DNA of 64,000 nucleotides from Streptomyces sp. CG 926 (lineage in GTDB: Bacteria; Actinomycetota; Actinomycetes; Streptomycetales; Streptomycetaceae): assembly GCF_003148825.1 (NCBI RefSeq), contig NZ_QGGZ01000011.1, positions 186,001-250,000 of the forward strand, given 5' to 3'. This document shows, in pieces, positions 1 through 8,006 of the stretch. A program made the position numbers and the translations under genes. The notes below the pieces were generated by a model that had not been told where the DNA came from, did no database searches, and saw only the letters and a program-made list of their open reading frames with translations. Numbering within the stretch: the stretch's first letter is position 1; every line of letters starts with the position of its first letter.

Positions 1-23
1 ACCGCCTTCGCCGTCTCCTCCAT
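1..23 (-). CDS. 5' end of a divergent gene, cut by window edge
   Basis: An ATG on the minus strand (complement of 21-23) is preceded by a good ribosome binding site (AGGGGGA, complement of about 27-33) and opens a frame reading M-E-E-T-A-K-A before the window ends. Only seven codons are visible, so no product can be named. It would be transcribed divergently from the chorismate mutase gene, which leaves positions 24-169 as a shared promoter region. The call rests only on start codon, RBS and spacing. Confidence 0.4.
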
Positions 24-169
24 GGTTCCCCCTCGCTCGCACACGGATGATCGTTCCCCGTCGATTTCCACTATGGCGAGTACTTTCCAATCCGGCAAGT
101 AGATGGCGGGCGTCTCACAGGCCGACTGCCCGAGGAAGTGACGGCCGCCGCCACGTATTCTCGGGAACC

Positions 170-526
170 ATGAACATCAGCGACCTCGACAACGGCACCG
201 GCACGGGCGCGGGCGACGACGCCGCGGGCATCGACGAGAGCGTCACCGCCGAACTCGCCCGCCTGCGCGACAGCATCGACAACATCGACGCCGCCGTCGT
301 CCACATGCTCGCCGAACGCTTCAAGTGCACCCAGCAGGTCGGCCACCTCAAGGCCAGGCACCAGCTGCCCCCCGCCGACCCGAGCCGCGAAGCCAGCCAG
401 ATCGCCCGCCTGCGCCAGCTCGCCGAGAACGCCAAACTCGACCCCGCCTTCGCCGAGAAGCTCCTCAACTTCATCATCGCCGAGGTCATCCGCCACCACG
501 AGACGATCGCCGCGGGCGAAGAGTAA
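170..526 (+). CDS. Chorismate mutase (AroQ class)
   Basis: The 118-residue product carries an all-alpha AroQ-type chorismate mutase domain over about residues 24-115. It should convert chorismate to prephenate on the route to phenylalanine and tyrosine, in the cytoplasm. Recognisable pieces are the first long helix (LARLRDSIDNIDAAVVHMLA), the R-x-K-type segment VGHLKARH with active-site basic residues, and the C-terminal helix FAEKLLNFIIAEVIRHHE. The length matches stand-alone actinobacterial AroQ mutases. ATG 170 is chosen because the domain begins soon after it; an in-frame upstream ATG at 47 would add 41 residues that look like non-coding translation. No signal peptide is seen, so it is not the secreted subclass. 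The aminopeptidase gene follows 41 bases downstream on the same strand. Confidence 0.88.
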   Translation: MNISDLDNGTGTGAGDDAAGIDESVTAELARLRDSIDNIDAAVVHMLAERFKCTQQVGHLKARHQLPPADPSREASQIARLRQLAENAKLDPAFAEKLLNFIIAEVIRHHETIAAGEE

Positions 527-567
527 AGGTCCGGGGTCCGGCCGCCCTCTGGGGCAGCATGGGCCCC

Positions 568-3105
568 ATGTCCGCACTGACGCGCAACGAAGCGCAGCTC
601 CGAGCCCAGCTCCTCGACGTCCAGCACTACGCCGTCACCCTCGACCTCACCGGCGACGACGAAACGTTCGACTCCATCACCGTCGTCCGGTTCACGGCCC
701 GCACCGCCGCAGACACCTTCATCGAGCTGAAGCCCGTCGAGCTGCGCTCCGTCACCCTCGACGGCAACCCCCTCGACCCGGCCTCCCTCGCCGACGACCG
801 CCTCCCCCTCACCGGCCTCACCGAAGGCCCCCACGAGCTGCGCCTCGACACCCGGATGCGCTACTCCCGCACCGGCGAGGGCCTGCACCGCTTCACCGAC
901 CCCGCCGACGGACAGACGTACGTCTACAGCCAGATGTTCCTGGACGACGTCCAGCGGGTCTTCCCGGCCTTCGACCAGCCCGACCTCAAGGCCGTCTTCG
1001 AATTCACCGTCACCGCCCCCGCCCACTGGACCGTCCTCGCCAACGGCATCACCACCCGCATCGCCGCCGCCCCCGACGGCAGCGGCGCCGCCATCTGGCA
1101 GTCCGCCCCCACCCCCCTCATCTCCACCTACCTCGCCGCCGTCGCCGCCGGCCCCTGGCACAGCATCCGCACCGAACACGCCGGACTGCCCTTCGGCATC
1201 CACTGCCGCCAGTCCCTCGCACCCCACATGGACGTCGACGCCGAGGAAATCCTCTCCGTCACCAAGGCCTGCTTCGACCGGTACCAGGAGAAGTTCACCG
1301 AGCCCTACCCTTTCGACTCCTACGACCAGGCCTTCGTACCCGAGTTCAACGCCGGCGCCATGGAGAACCCCGGACTGGTCACCTTCCGCGACGAGTTCAT
1401 CTTCCGCTCCGCCGTCACCGACACCGAACGCCAGTCCCGCGCCATGGTCATCGCCCACGAGATGGCCCACATGTGGTTCGGCGACCTCGTCACCCTCGCC
1501 TGGTTCGACGACATCTGGCTCAACGAATCCTTCGCCGAATACATGGGCTACCAGACCCTCACCGAAGCCACCCGCTTCACCGACACCTGGACCGACTTCG
1601 GCGTCACCCGCAAGCCCTGGGGCTACGACGCCGACCAGCGCCCCTCCACCCACCCCGTCGCCCCCACCCCCGAGGACGTCCCCGACACCGCCTCCGCCCT
1701 CCTCAACTTCGACGGCATCTCCTACGCCAAGGGCGCCTCCGCCCTCCGCCAACTCGTCGCCTGGCTCGGCGAGAAGGACTTCCTGGCCGGGATCAACACC
1801 CACTTCGCCCGCCACAAGTTCGCCAACGCCTCCCTCGCCGACTTCATCGACTCCCTCGCCGCCCACACCGAACGCGACGTCCGCGCCTGGGCCGACATCT
1901 GGCTGCGCACCACCGGCATCGACACCCTCACCCCCCGCATCGAGGAGTCCGAGGGCCGCCCCGACACCCCCGCCGGCTGGACCCTCGCCGTCGACCGCCG
2001 CGGCAGCCGCCCCCACCACATCGCCGTCGGCGTCTACGACCGCGACCCCGCCGACGACCGCTTCCTCGAACTGCGCGAGCTCCTCGACCTCGACGTCCCC
2101 TCCGACGAGATCATCTCGGTGACCGGAGCCCGCCCCGCCCTCCTCGTCCTCAACGACGTCGACCTCACCTACGCCAAGGTCCGGCTCGACGACACCTCCC
2201 TCGACACCGTCCGGCGCGCCCTCTCCGGCATCCCCGACGCCCTCACCCGCGCCGTCGTCTGGAACGCCCTGCGCGACATGGTCCGCGACGGCGAACTCGA
2301 CCCGCACGACTACCTGACCACCGCCTCCGCACACCTGCCCGAGGAGGACGACCTGGCCATCGTCCAAGGCGTCCTCGCCTTCGCCCGCACCCAGGTCGCC
2401 GTCCGCTACCTCGCCCCCGAACAGCAGTCCGCCGCACTCGCCACCCTCACCACCATCGCCCGCGACCTGCTCCGACGCACCGAGGACGGCTCCGAACCCG
2501 GCATGCGGCTGACCGCCGTACGCACCCTCGTCGACAGCGCCACCCAGCCCGACACCATCGCCGCCTGGCTCACCGACGACACCGTCCCCGGCGGCCCCGC
2601 CCTCGACCCCGAACTGCGCTGGCGCATCCTCGGCCGCCTCGCCGTCCTCGGCGCCGTCGGCGAGGACGAGATCGACGCCGCCCTGGCCTCCGACACCAGC
2701 GCCACCGGCCAGGAAGGCGCCGCCCGCTGCCGCGCCGCCCTCCCCACCCCCGAGGCCAAGGCCGCCGCCTGGGACCGCCTCTTCCACGACGACAGCCTGT
2801 CCAACTACCTCTTCAGCGCCACCGCCCAGGGCTTCTGGCAGCCCGAACAGGCCGAACTGCTCGCGCCGTACGTCACCCGCTACTACCCGGAGGCCGTCGC
2901 ACTCGGCGCCCGCCGCGGCCCGGCCATCGGCGAAGCCGCCGGCCGCTGGGCGTTCCCCGCGTACGCGATCGACGAGTCCAACCTCCAGGCCGGCCACACC
3001 TGCCTCCAGGACCCGGACATCCTCCCGCTCCTGCGCCGCAAACTGGTCGACCAGCTCGACGACCTGTCCCGCGCCCTCAAGGTCCGGACGGCCCGGGAGA
3101 ACTGA
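568..3105 (+). CDS. pepN: Aminopeptidase N (M1 family zinc metallopeptidase)
   Basis: The 845-residue protein is a full-length M1 aminopeptidase that removes N-terminal amino acids from peptides. The N-terminal beta domain (about 1-190) leads into the catalytic domain with the exopeptidase motif GAMEN at about 263-267 and the zinc site HEMAHMWFGD, giving H297, E298, H301 and the third ligand E320 in NESFAEY. The remainder is the helical C-terminal domain of the family. No signal peptide is present, so it is probably cytoplasmic. ATG 568 is preferred over in-frame ATG 559 and the longer upstream frame because family similarity starts at S-A-L-T-R-N. Codons are strongly C-ending, as in the other plus-strand genes of the first 16 kb. 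A G-rich hairpin element follows the stop. Confidence 0.95.
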   Translation: MSALTRNEAQLRAQLLDVQHYAVTLDLTGDDETFDSITVVRFTARTAADTFIELKPVELRSVTLDGNPLDPASLADDRLPLTGLTEGPHELRLDTRMRYSRTGEGLHRFTDPADGQTYVYSQMFLDDVQRVFPAFDQPDLKAVFEFTVTAPAHWTVLANGITTRIAAAPDGSGAAIWQSAPTPLISTYLAAVAAGPWHSIRTEHAGLPFGIHCRQSLAPHMDVDAEEILSVTKACFDRYQEKFTEPYPFDSYDQAFVPEFNAGAMENPGLVTFRDEFIFRSAVTDTERQSRAMVIAHEMAHMWFGDLVTLAWFDDIWLNESFAEYMGYQTLTEATRFTDTWTDFGVTRKPWGYDADQRPSTHPVAPTPEDVPDTASALLNFDGISYAKGASALRQLVAWLGEKDFLAGINTHFARHKFANASLADFIDSLAAHTERDVRAWADIWLRTTGIDTLTPRIEESEGRPDTPAGWTLAVDRRGSRPHHIAVGVYDRDPADDRFLELRELLDLDVPSDEIISVTGARPALLVLNDVDLTYAKVRLDDTSLDTVRRALSGIPDALTRAVVWNALRDMVRDGELDPHDYLTTASAHLPEEDDLAIVQGVLAFARTQVAVRYLAPEQQSAALATLTTIARDLLRRTEDGSEPGMRLTAVRTLVDSATQPDTIAAWLTDDTVPGGPALDPELRWRILGRLAVLGAVGEDEIDAALASDTSATGQEGAARCRAALPTPEAKAAAWDRLFHDDSLSNYLFSATAQGFWQPEQAELLAPYVTRYYPEAVALGARRGPAIGEAAGRWAFPAYAIDESNLQAGHTCLQDPDILPLLRRKLVDQLDDLSRALKVRTAREN

Positions 3106-3140
3106 CAGGGAGCCGCGAAATCCAGGGTGGGTAAGCCAAG

Positions 3141-3285
3141 GCCGGGGACGGGGACGGGGTGGGGTGTCGTTCGGGACGTAAAACGTGATTTGTTGGCGCG
3201 ACAACGGCCCGTACACGGCGCCACCGCCAAGGCGCCATAAATCATGCAGTCCCGAACGACACCCCGCCCCGGCCCCGGCCCCGGC
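3141..3285. repeat. Long imperfect inverted repeat (hairpin) behind pepN
   Basis: Arm 3156-3177 pairs with 3249-3270 with a single G-T exception (core GTGTCGTTCGGGAC against GTCCCGAACGACAC). The pairing continues outward with two mismatches through the G-rich run into the C-rich run near 3271-3285. Inside, a TGATTT/AAATCA pair (about 3186 and 3239) and a smaller GTTG-CAAC hairpin can extend the structure. It may terminate pepN transcription or be a remnant of a small palindromic element. Confidence 0.75.
3144..3164 (+). other. G-quadruplex-forming motif
   Basis: Four runs of four G separated by loops of AC, AC and T give a textbook four-tetrad quadruplex motif on the plus strand. It lies 39 bases after the pepN stop and overlaps the outer part of the long inverted repeat, so quadruplex and hairpin would compete. 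Confidence 0.7.
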
Positions 3286-3320
3286 CACCACCCCGGCCCC
3301 GCCCGGCCCCGGTCCCGCCC

Positions 3321-3420
3321 GGCCCCGGCCGCGGCCGCCGCCCGGCCCTGACCGTCACCCCGGCCGCGGCCGCCGCCCGGCCCCGGCTGTCACCCCGGCC
3401 GTGGCCCCCGCCCCGGCCAC
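3321..3420. repeat. Imperfect GC-rich tandem repeat, period about 35
   Basis: A unit built on CCCCGGCCGCGGCCGCCGCC, followed by a short G/A/C spacer ending in GTCA, appears nearly intact twice, with a third degenerate copy (CCCCGGCCGTGGCCCC). It lies in the untranslated gap before the PLP decarboxylase. Confidence 0.55.
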
Positions 3421-3747
3421 CGCGGCCCCGGGCCCGGCTTCGACCACCGCCCCGGCGCCGCCGTGCCCGTTCCGGCCCCGCCGGTGTTCGAGGCGCGACT
3501 CCGACGGAGCCCTGTCGGTCGACCGGCCGACTCCGGACAAACCCCGGCGGTTACCCCATTCGGGTCTGATCGTTGTACCAGCCGGGCATGCCGCCCCACC
3601 CCGCCCGCACCGCACCGCCACACCCGCACCGCACCACCCCCCGCCCGCACCACCCCCACCGCCCGCGCCCGGCCGACCCGGCCACCCGGCCGACCAGGCC
3701 ACCCCGGCCACCCCGCCGACCCGGCCACCCGGCCCCGGAGGACCCCG

Positions 3748-5175
3748 ATGACCGCGCCGCCCGGCAACCGCGCACACGCGACACCCCCGCTCGCCGGAGG
3801 CCCCACCGGCGCCACCGCCCTGCGCCCCCTCCTCGACACCGTCCTCGACGCCCTCACCACCGGCGCCGAAGCACGCAACGGCCCCCTCCCCGCCGGCGGC
3901 CCCGCCGCCGTCACCGCCCGCGTCCACACCGCACTCGGCGACGCCGGCGTACTCCCCGCCCACGGCACCGGCGCCCACGAAGCCCTCCGCACCCTCGTGC
4001 ACACCCTCGCCGCAGGCGCCGCCGACCCCGCCGACCCGCTCTGCGCCGCCCACCTGCACTGCCCCCCGCTCGCCGTCGCGGCCGCCGCCGACCTCGCCGC
4101 CGCCGCCCTGAACCCCTCCCTCGACTCCTGGGACCAGGCCCCCGCCGCCTCCGTCCTCGAAGCCCTCCTCACCCGCACCCTCGCCGCCGAGTTCTACGAC
4201 ACCCCCCACGCCGACGCCCTCGTCACCACCGGCGGCACCGAAGCCAACCAACTCGCCGTGCTCCTCGCCCGCGAACGCCACGGCCCCGCCCTCACCGTCC
4301 CCCACGGAGCCAACGCCCACCACTCCGTCCCCCGCGCCGCCTGGCTCCTCGGCCTGCCCCCGGCCACCGAGACCCCCCCCCCCGCCGGCGTACTCGACCC
4401 CGCCCGCCTCGCCGAGGCCCTCGCCGGCACCCTCGGCACCCCCGGCACCACCCCCGGCCCCACCCTCGTCACCGCCACCGCCGGCACCACCGACGCAGGC
4501 CTCATCGACCCGATCCACCGCATCGCCGACCTCTGCGACCGCTACGGCGCCGACCTCCACGTCGACGCCGCGTACGGCGGCCTCCTCGCCCTCAGCCCCC
4601 GCCACCGCGACAAACTCGCCGGACTCGGCCGCGCCCACTCGATCACCGTCGACCTGCACAAACTCGGCTGGCAGCCCGTCGCCGCAGGCCTCCTCGCCGT
4701 CCCCGACACCGCCCTCCTAGCACCCCTCGCCCACCAGGCCGACTACCTCAACGCCACCGACGACACCGAAGCCGGCCTGCCCGACCTCCTCGGCCGCTCC
4801 CTGCGCACCACCCGCCGCCCCGACGCCCTCAAGATCGCCACCACCCTCCGGGCCCTCGGCCGCGACGGCCTCGCCGCACTCATCGACCGCACCATCGACA
4901 CCGCACACCACCTCGCCCGACTCCTCGACGCCCACCCCGGCTTCGAACTCCACGCACCCCCCACCCTCACCACCGTCCTCTTCCGGCCCACCCACGCCGA
5001 CGACGACCAGCTCGCCACCCTGCGACGCACCCTCCTGCACCAAGGCCGCGCCGTCCTCGGCCGCACCCACGCCGACGGCCGCCTGTGGCTCAAAGCCACC
5101 CTGCTCAACCCGCACACCACAGCGGGGGACCTGGACCAGCTCATCTCCCTCCTGGAAGGCAGCACCCACCGATGA
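3748..5175 (+). CDS. PLP-dependent decarboxylase (DesA / diaminobutyrate decarboxylase-like)
   Basis: The 475-residue product is a group II pyridoxal-phosphate decarboxylase of the lysine/ornithine/diaminobutyrate type. It is expected to turn a basic amino acid into a diamine such as cadaverine. Visible are the TGGTEANQ cofactor-phosphate motif near 155, HVDAAYGG with D273 facing the PLP ring nitrogen, and the Schiff-base lysine K305 in VDLHKLGW. That context differs from the HKSFFQP-type sequence I recall for DesA proteins, so the substrate is uncertain. An RBS (GGAGG, 3738-3742) precedes ATG 3748. The stop overlaps the start of the next gene (ATGA), indicating an operon with the N-hydroxylase. 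Together they would supply an N-hydroxydiamine for a hydroxamate siderophore, but no acyltransferase or NIS synthetase follows. Confidence 0.85.
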   Translation: MTAPPGNRAHATPPLAGGPTGATALRPLLDTVLDALTTGAEARNGPLPAGGPAAVTARVHTALGDAGVLPAHGTGAHEALRTLVHTLAAGAADPADPLCAAHLHCPPLAVAAAADLAAAALNPSLDSWDQAPAASVLEALLTRTLAAEFYDTPHADALVTTGGTEANQLAVLLARERHGPALTVPHGANAHHSVPRAAWLLGLPPATETPPPAGVLDPARLAEALAGTLGTPGTTPGPTLVTATAGTTDAGLIDPIHRIADLCDRYGADLHVDAAYGGLLALSPRHRDKLAGLGRAHSITVDLHKLGWQPVAAGLLAVPDTALLAPLAHQADYLNATDDTEAGLPDLLGRSLRTTRRPDALKIATTLRALGRDGLAALIDRTIDTAHHLARLLDAHPGFELHAPPTLTTVLFRPTHADDDQLATLRRTLLHQGRAVLGRTHADGRLWLKATLLNPHTTAGDLDQLISLLEGSTHR

Positions 5176-6581
5176 CCGCCCAGCTCGACGCCCCCTACGA
5201 CCTCGTCGGAATCGGGATCGGCCCCTTCAACCTGTCCCTCGCCGCCCTCGCCGAGGGCCTGCCCCGACAAGGCGCCGGCGAACTCGCCACCGCCTTCTAC
5301 GACCAGCGCCGCGACTTCCGCTGGCACCCCGGACTCCTCATCGAAGGCGCCACCCTCCAGGTCCCCTTCCTCGCCGACCTCGTCACCCTCGCCGACCCGG
5401 CCAGCCCCTGGAGCTTCCTCAGCTACCTCAAGCACAAGGAACGGCTCTTCCCCTTCTACTTCGCCGAGCAGTTCCACATCCACCGCGCCGAGTACGACGC
5501 CTACTGCCGCTGGGTCGCCGGCCGCGTCCCCGGACTCCACTTTGGCCACCAGGTCGACGCCGTCCGCTGGAACCCCGAACGCGACCTCTTCGAAGTCGAC
5601 TTCACCCAACTCGACGCCTCCGGCGAAGCCGAAGCCCTCGGCCGCACCTACACCCGCAACCTCGCCCTCGGCATCGGCACCGCCCCCTACGTCCCCGAAC
5701 CCCTGCGCCCCCTCGCCGACGCCCCCACCGTCCCCGTCATCCACTCCGCCGACTACCTCGACAACCGCGCGCGCATCCTCGGCGCCGAACACGTCACCGT
5801 CATCGGATCGGGCCAGTCCGGCGCCGAGGTCTTCCTCGACCTCCTGCGCGCCCGCCCCGTAGGCCACGAACGCCTCACCTGGCTCGCCCGCACCCCCTCC
5901 TTCGCCCCCATGGAGTACTCGAAGCTCGGCCTCGAACACTTCACCCCCGACTACACCCGCTACTTCCACTCCCTGCCCGAACCCGTACGCGACCAGCTCG
6001 TCCCCGCCCAATGGCAACTCCACAAGGGCATCGACGCCGACACCATCGCCGCCATCCACGCGGAGCTCTACCGCCGCACGCTCCACGGAGGCTGGCCCGA
6101 CACCGTCCTCACCCCCGGAGTCAGCGTCCGCACCGCCGGCCGCGTCGCCACCACCAAGGTCGAACTCCACCTCGAACACACCGAGCAGGGCACCCGCTCC
6201 CGTCTGACCACCGACGCCGTCGTCCTCGCCACCGGCTACCAGGAACGCCCCCTCGGCAGCCTCCTCGCAGGCCTCGACCCCTACCTGCGCAAGGACTCCT
6301 CCGGCCGCCCCCGCATCGACGACCGCTACCGGATGATCCTCGACCCCACCGTCAGCGGCAGCATCTTCGTCCAGAACGGCGAACGCCACACCCACGGCGT
6401 CGGCGCCCCCGACCTCGGCCTCGCCGCCTGGCGCAGCGCCGCCATCCTCAACACCCTCACCGGCAAGGAGCCCTACCCCCAGCCGGACCGCACCGCCTTC
6501 ACCACCTTCGGCCTCGAACAGCGCGAACACACCCGCCCCCGTCCCGCCGGCGAACTCCGCCCCCTCGTCGACCACCCCTGA
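5172..6581 (+). CDS. L-lysine/ornithine/diamine N-monooxygenase (siderophore biosynthesis)
   Basis: The 469-residue flavoprotein belongs to the IucD/PvdA/DesB family, which uses FAD, NADPH and oxygen to hydroxylate the terminal amine of lysine, ornithine or the derived diamine. The N-terminal FAD site GIGIGPFNLSLAAL spans about 13-26, the NADPH site VIGSGQSGAEVF about 210-221, and the family ATGY motif 353-356. The segment WHPGLLIEGATLQVPFLADLVTL is also typical. Its start codon overlaps the decarboxylase stop by 4 bases, so translation is probably coupled. The pair resembles desA-desB of desferrioxamine synthesis, but the genes that follow are unrelated, so completion of the siderophore must use enzymes elsewhere or the pathway is incomplete. 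Confidence 0.9.
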   Translation: MTAQLDAPYDLVGIGIGPFNLSLAALAEGLPRQGAGELATAFYDQRRDFRWHPGLLIEGATLQVPFLADLVTLADPASPWSFLSYLKHKERLFPFYFAEQFHIHRAEYDAYCRWVAGRVPGLHFGHQVDAVRWNPERDLFEVDFTQLDASGEAEALGRTYTRNLALGIGTAPYVPEPLRPLADAPTVPVIHSADYLDNRARILGAEHVTVIGSGQSGAEVFLDLLRARPVGHERLTWLARTPSFAPMEYSKLGLEHFTPDYTRYFHSLPEPVRDQLVPAQWQLHKGIDADTIAAIHAELYRRTLHGGWPDTVLTPGVSVRTAGRVATTKVELHLEHTEQGTRSRLTTDAVVLATGYQERPLGSLLAGLDPYLRKDSSGRPRIDDRYRMILDPTVSGSIFVQNGERHTHGVGAPDLGLAAWRSAAILNTLTGKEPYPQPDRTAFTTFGLEQREHTRPRPAGELRPLVDHP

Positions 6582-6664
6582 GCCCCCAGAGGCCGTGCCG
6601 ACCGGTGACCGAACCCCCGGACCGAACCCCCGGACCCGTCGCGCCGTCCCACGCACCGAGGAGG

Positions 6665-6678
6665 CGGGAACGTTCCCG
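6665..6678. promoter_or_regulatory. 14-base perfect palindrome upstream of ALF-repeat gene
   Basis: CGGGAACGTTCCCG is a perfect palindrome 66 bases before the GTG start of the ALF-repeat gene. It is followed by two GTCGAA copies about 20 bases apart (near 6698 and 6714). Position and symmetry suggest an operator or promoter element; the regulator is unknown. Confidence 0.5.
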
Positions 6679-6743
6679 ATACAACTATCCGCACCGGTCG
6701 AACGTCTCTTCTGTCGAAGAAACGTTTCCAGGGGGTTTTGTCT

Positions 6744-7895
6744 GTGAAGTTTTCCCGGATCGCCGCAGCGGTGACCACCGCCGCCCTTGCTCCGGCCGTT
6801 CTCATGGCGTCACCGGCGTTCGCCGCCGGACCCGACGCCCCGGCCACCGGCACCCAGCCGGCACCGACCGCGCCCGACCAGGCCGTCCCGGACCCGACCG
6901 CGCCCGACCAGGCCGAAGAGGACCGCAAGACCATCCTCGCGATCATCGCCCACCCGATGGCCAGCGAGTTCATGAAGGAAGCCGGCCGCAAGGCCATCGC
7001 CGACGGCCCCAAGGCCATGCGCAAGTTCATCGAGGTCGACCAGCACAACATCCGCATGGACGACTACCGCATCGCGATCCTCCGCCTCCTCCCGGACGCC
7101 GGACCCGGCCTGAAGGAGGGCGTCAACAAGGTCCTCACCCACGGCAACACCATCGAGAAGCTGCGCCACTTCTACGACGTCACCCAGCACGAGCTGCGCG
7201 ACGACGACAACAAGGTCGAGATCTCCCGGCTGATCGGCACCGGCGGCACCGGCGTCAAGGAAGCCGGGAAGAAGGCCCTCAAGGGCACCCCGGCCGACCG
7301 CACGGAATTCCTCAAGACCGGCCGCCACCTCGCCCAGGCCCAGGACGACCTGGTCGAGCTGGCCCGCATCGACGAAGGCTGGGACGGCCCCATCCTCAGC
7401 GCGGCCATCAGCAAGCTGATGAACGGATCGCCCACCCCGGCCGAACTGCGCCACTTCCTGGAAGTGACCCAGTACGAGCTGCGCGACCAGGACAACCGCG
7501 TCGCCATCGCCAAGATCATCGACGGGGCCGGTCCGGAACTCCTCAAGGCGGGCCGCGCCGCACTCGCCGGCACCCCCGCCGACCGGACCGAGTTCCTCAA
7601 GACGGGACAGCACGAGGCCCGCGCCAAGGACCAGGCCGCCAAGGACAAGGAGAAGCCCGCCCCCGGCAAGGGCGGCGACACCAAGGACAACAACACCGGC
7701 ACCGGCACTGCGACCACCGGCACCGGCACCGGCAACACCACCGTCACCGCACAGGGCAACAACGGCGCCCCCCTCGCCACCACCGGCGCCGGCGACCACA
7801 CCACCCTGATCGCCGGCGGCGCGGGCACCGCGCTCGTCGCCGGCGCAGGACTGCTGCTCGCCGCCCGGATGCGCCGCGCCGGCGCGGAAGGCTGA
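6744..7895 (+). CDS. ALF-repeat surface protein with LAXTG sorting signal
   Basis: This 383-residue exported protein has a Sec signal peptide (KFSRIAAAVTTAALAPAVL...SPAFA), several repeats of about 40 residues of the ALF type (a recurring T-P-A-D-R-T-E-F-L-K-T-G segment and H-E-L-R-D-D-D-N-K type helices) and a Gly/Thr-rich linker. It ends in LATTG (344-348), a hydrophobic stretch and an RMRR tail. LAXTG is the motif known for class E sortases, so the protein is probably attached to the cell wall. GTG 6744 is chosen because AGGGGG sits 8 bases upstream and the K/R start fits a signal peptide; TTG 6738 is the alternative. Function of ALF repeats is not known to me. It converges on the nucleotidase gene with a hairpin between. 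Confidence 0.8.
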   Translation: MKFSRIAAAVTTAALAPAVLMASPAFAAGPDAPATGTQPAPTAPDQAVPDPTAPDQAEEDRKTILAIIAHPMASEFMKEAGRKAIADGPKAMRKFIEVDQHNIRMDDYRIAILRLLPDAGPGLKEGVNKVLTHGNTIEKLRHFYDVTQHELRDDDNKVEISRLIGTGGTGVKEAGKKALKGTPADRTEFLKTGRHLAQAQDDLVELARIDEGWDGPILSAAISKLMNGSPTPAELRHFLEVTQYELRDQDNRVAIAKIIDGAGPELLKAGRAALAGTPADRTEFLKTGQHEARAKDQAAKDKEKPAPGKGGDTKDNNTGTGTATTGTGTGNTTVTAQGNNGAPLATTGAGDHTTLIAGGAGTALVAGAGLLLAARMRRAGAEG

Positions 7896-7915
7896 GCGGA
7901 CCCGCACCACACAAG

Positions 7916-7949
7916 GGTGGCCGGCCGCAGCACACCGCGACCGGCCACC
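7916..7949. terminator. Bidirectional terminator hairpin
   Basis: GGTGGCCGG (7916-7924) pairs perfectly with CCGGCCACC (7941-7949). It lies between the convergent ALF-repeat and nucleotidase genes. Confidence 0.6.
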
Positions 7950-8006
7950 TCGCCCGGGAGGAACCCCGGACCCGGGCTCACCCGAGCAAGATCCGAAAGA
8001 GACGGC

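Larger units (their letters stand above)
3106..3747 (+). other. 642-base gap: hairpin, G-quadruplex motif and GC-rich repeats
   Basis: No convincing gene lies here, although frames stay open because the DNA is so GC-rich. It holds a G-quadruplex-type run (3144-3164), a long imperfect inverted repeat (about 3141-3285), C-rich imperfect tandem repeats (about 3321-3420) and a second C-rich stretch at 3600-3735. The translated open frames are Pro/Arg/Ala low complexity and look spurious. The last 10 bases hold the RBS of the next gene. No DmdR-type iron box was seen upstream of the siderophore-type genes. Confidence 0.6.

Noticed and set aside
47..169. ATG 47 as start of chorismate mutase
   Set aside because: It would add 41 residues lacking similarity to the domain.
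115..3291. Very long minus-strand open frame opposite chorismate mutase and pepN
   Set aside because: It is a GC-frame shadow of pepN: Gly/Val/Glu/Ala low complexity with no domain, while pepN on the other strand has full catalytic motifs.
3463..3747. Longer N-terminus for the PLP decarboxylase from an upstream in-frame start
   Set aside because: The added residues are Pro/Ala/Thr noise, and a clear GGAGG precedes ATG 3748.
5172..6581. Complete desferrioxamine (desABCD) cluster
   Set aside because: Only decarboxylase and N-hydroxylase are present; the next genes are an ALF-repeat protein and a nucleotidase.
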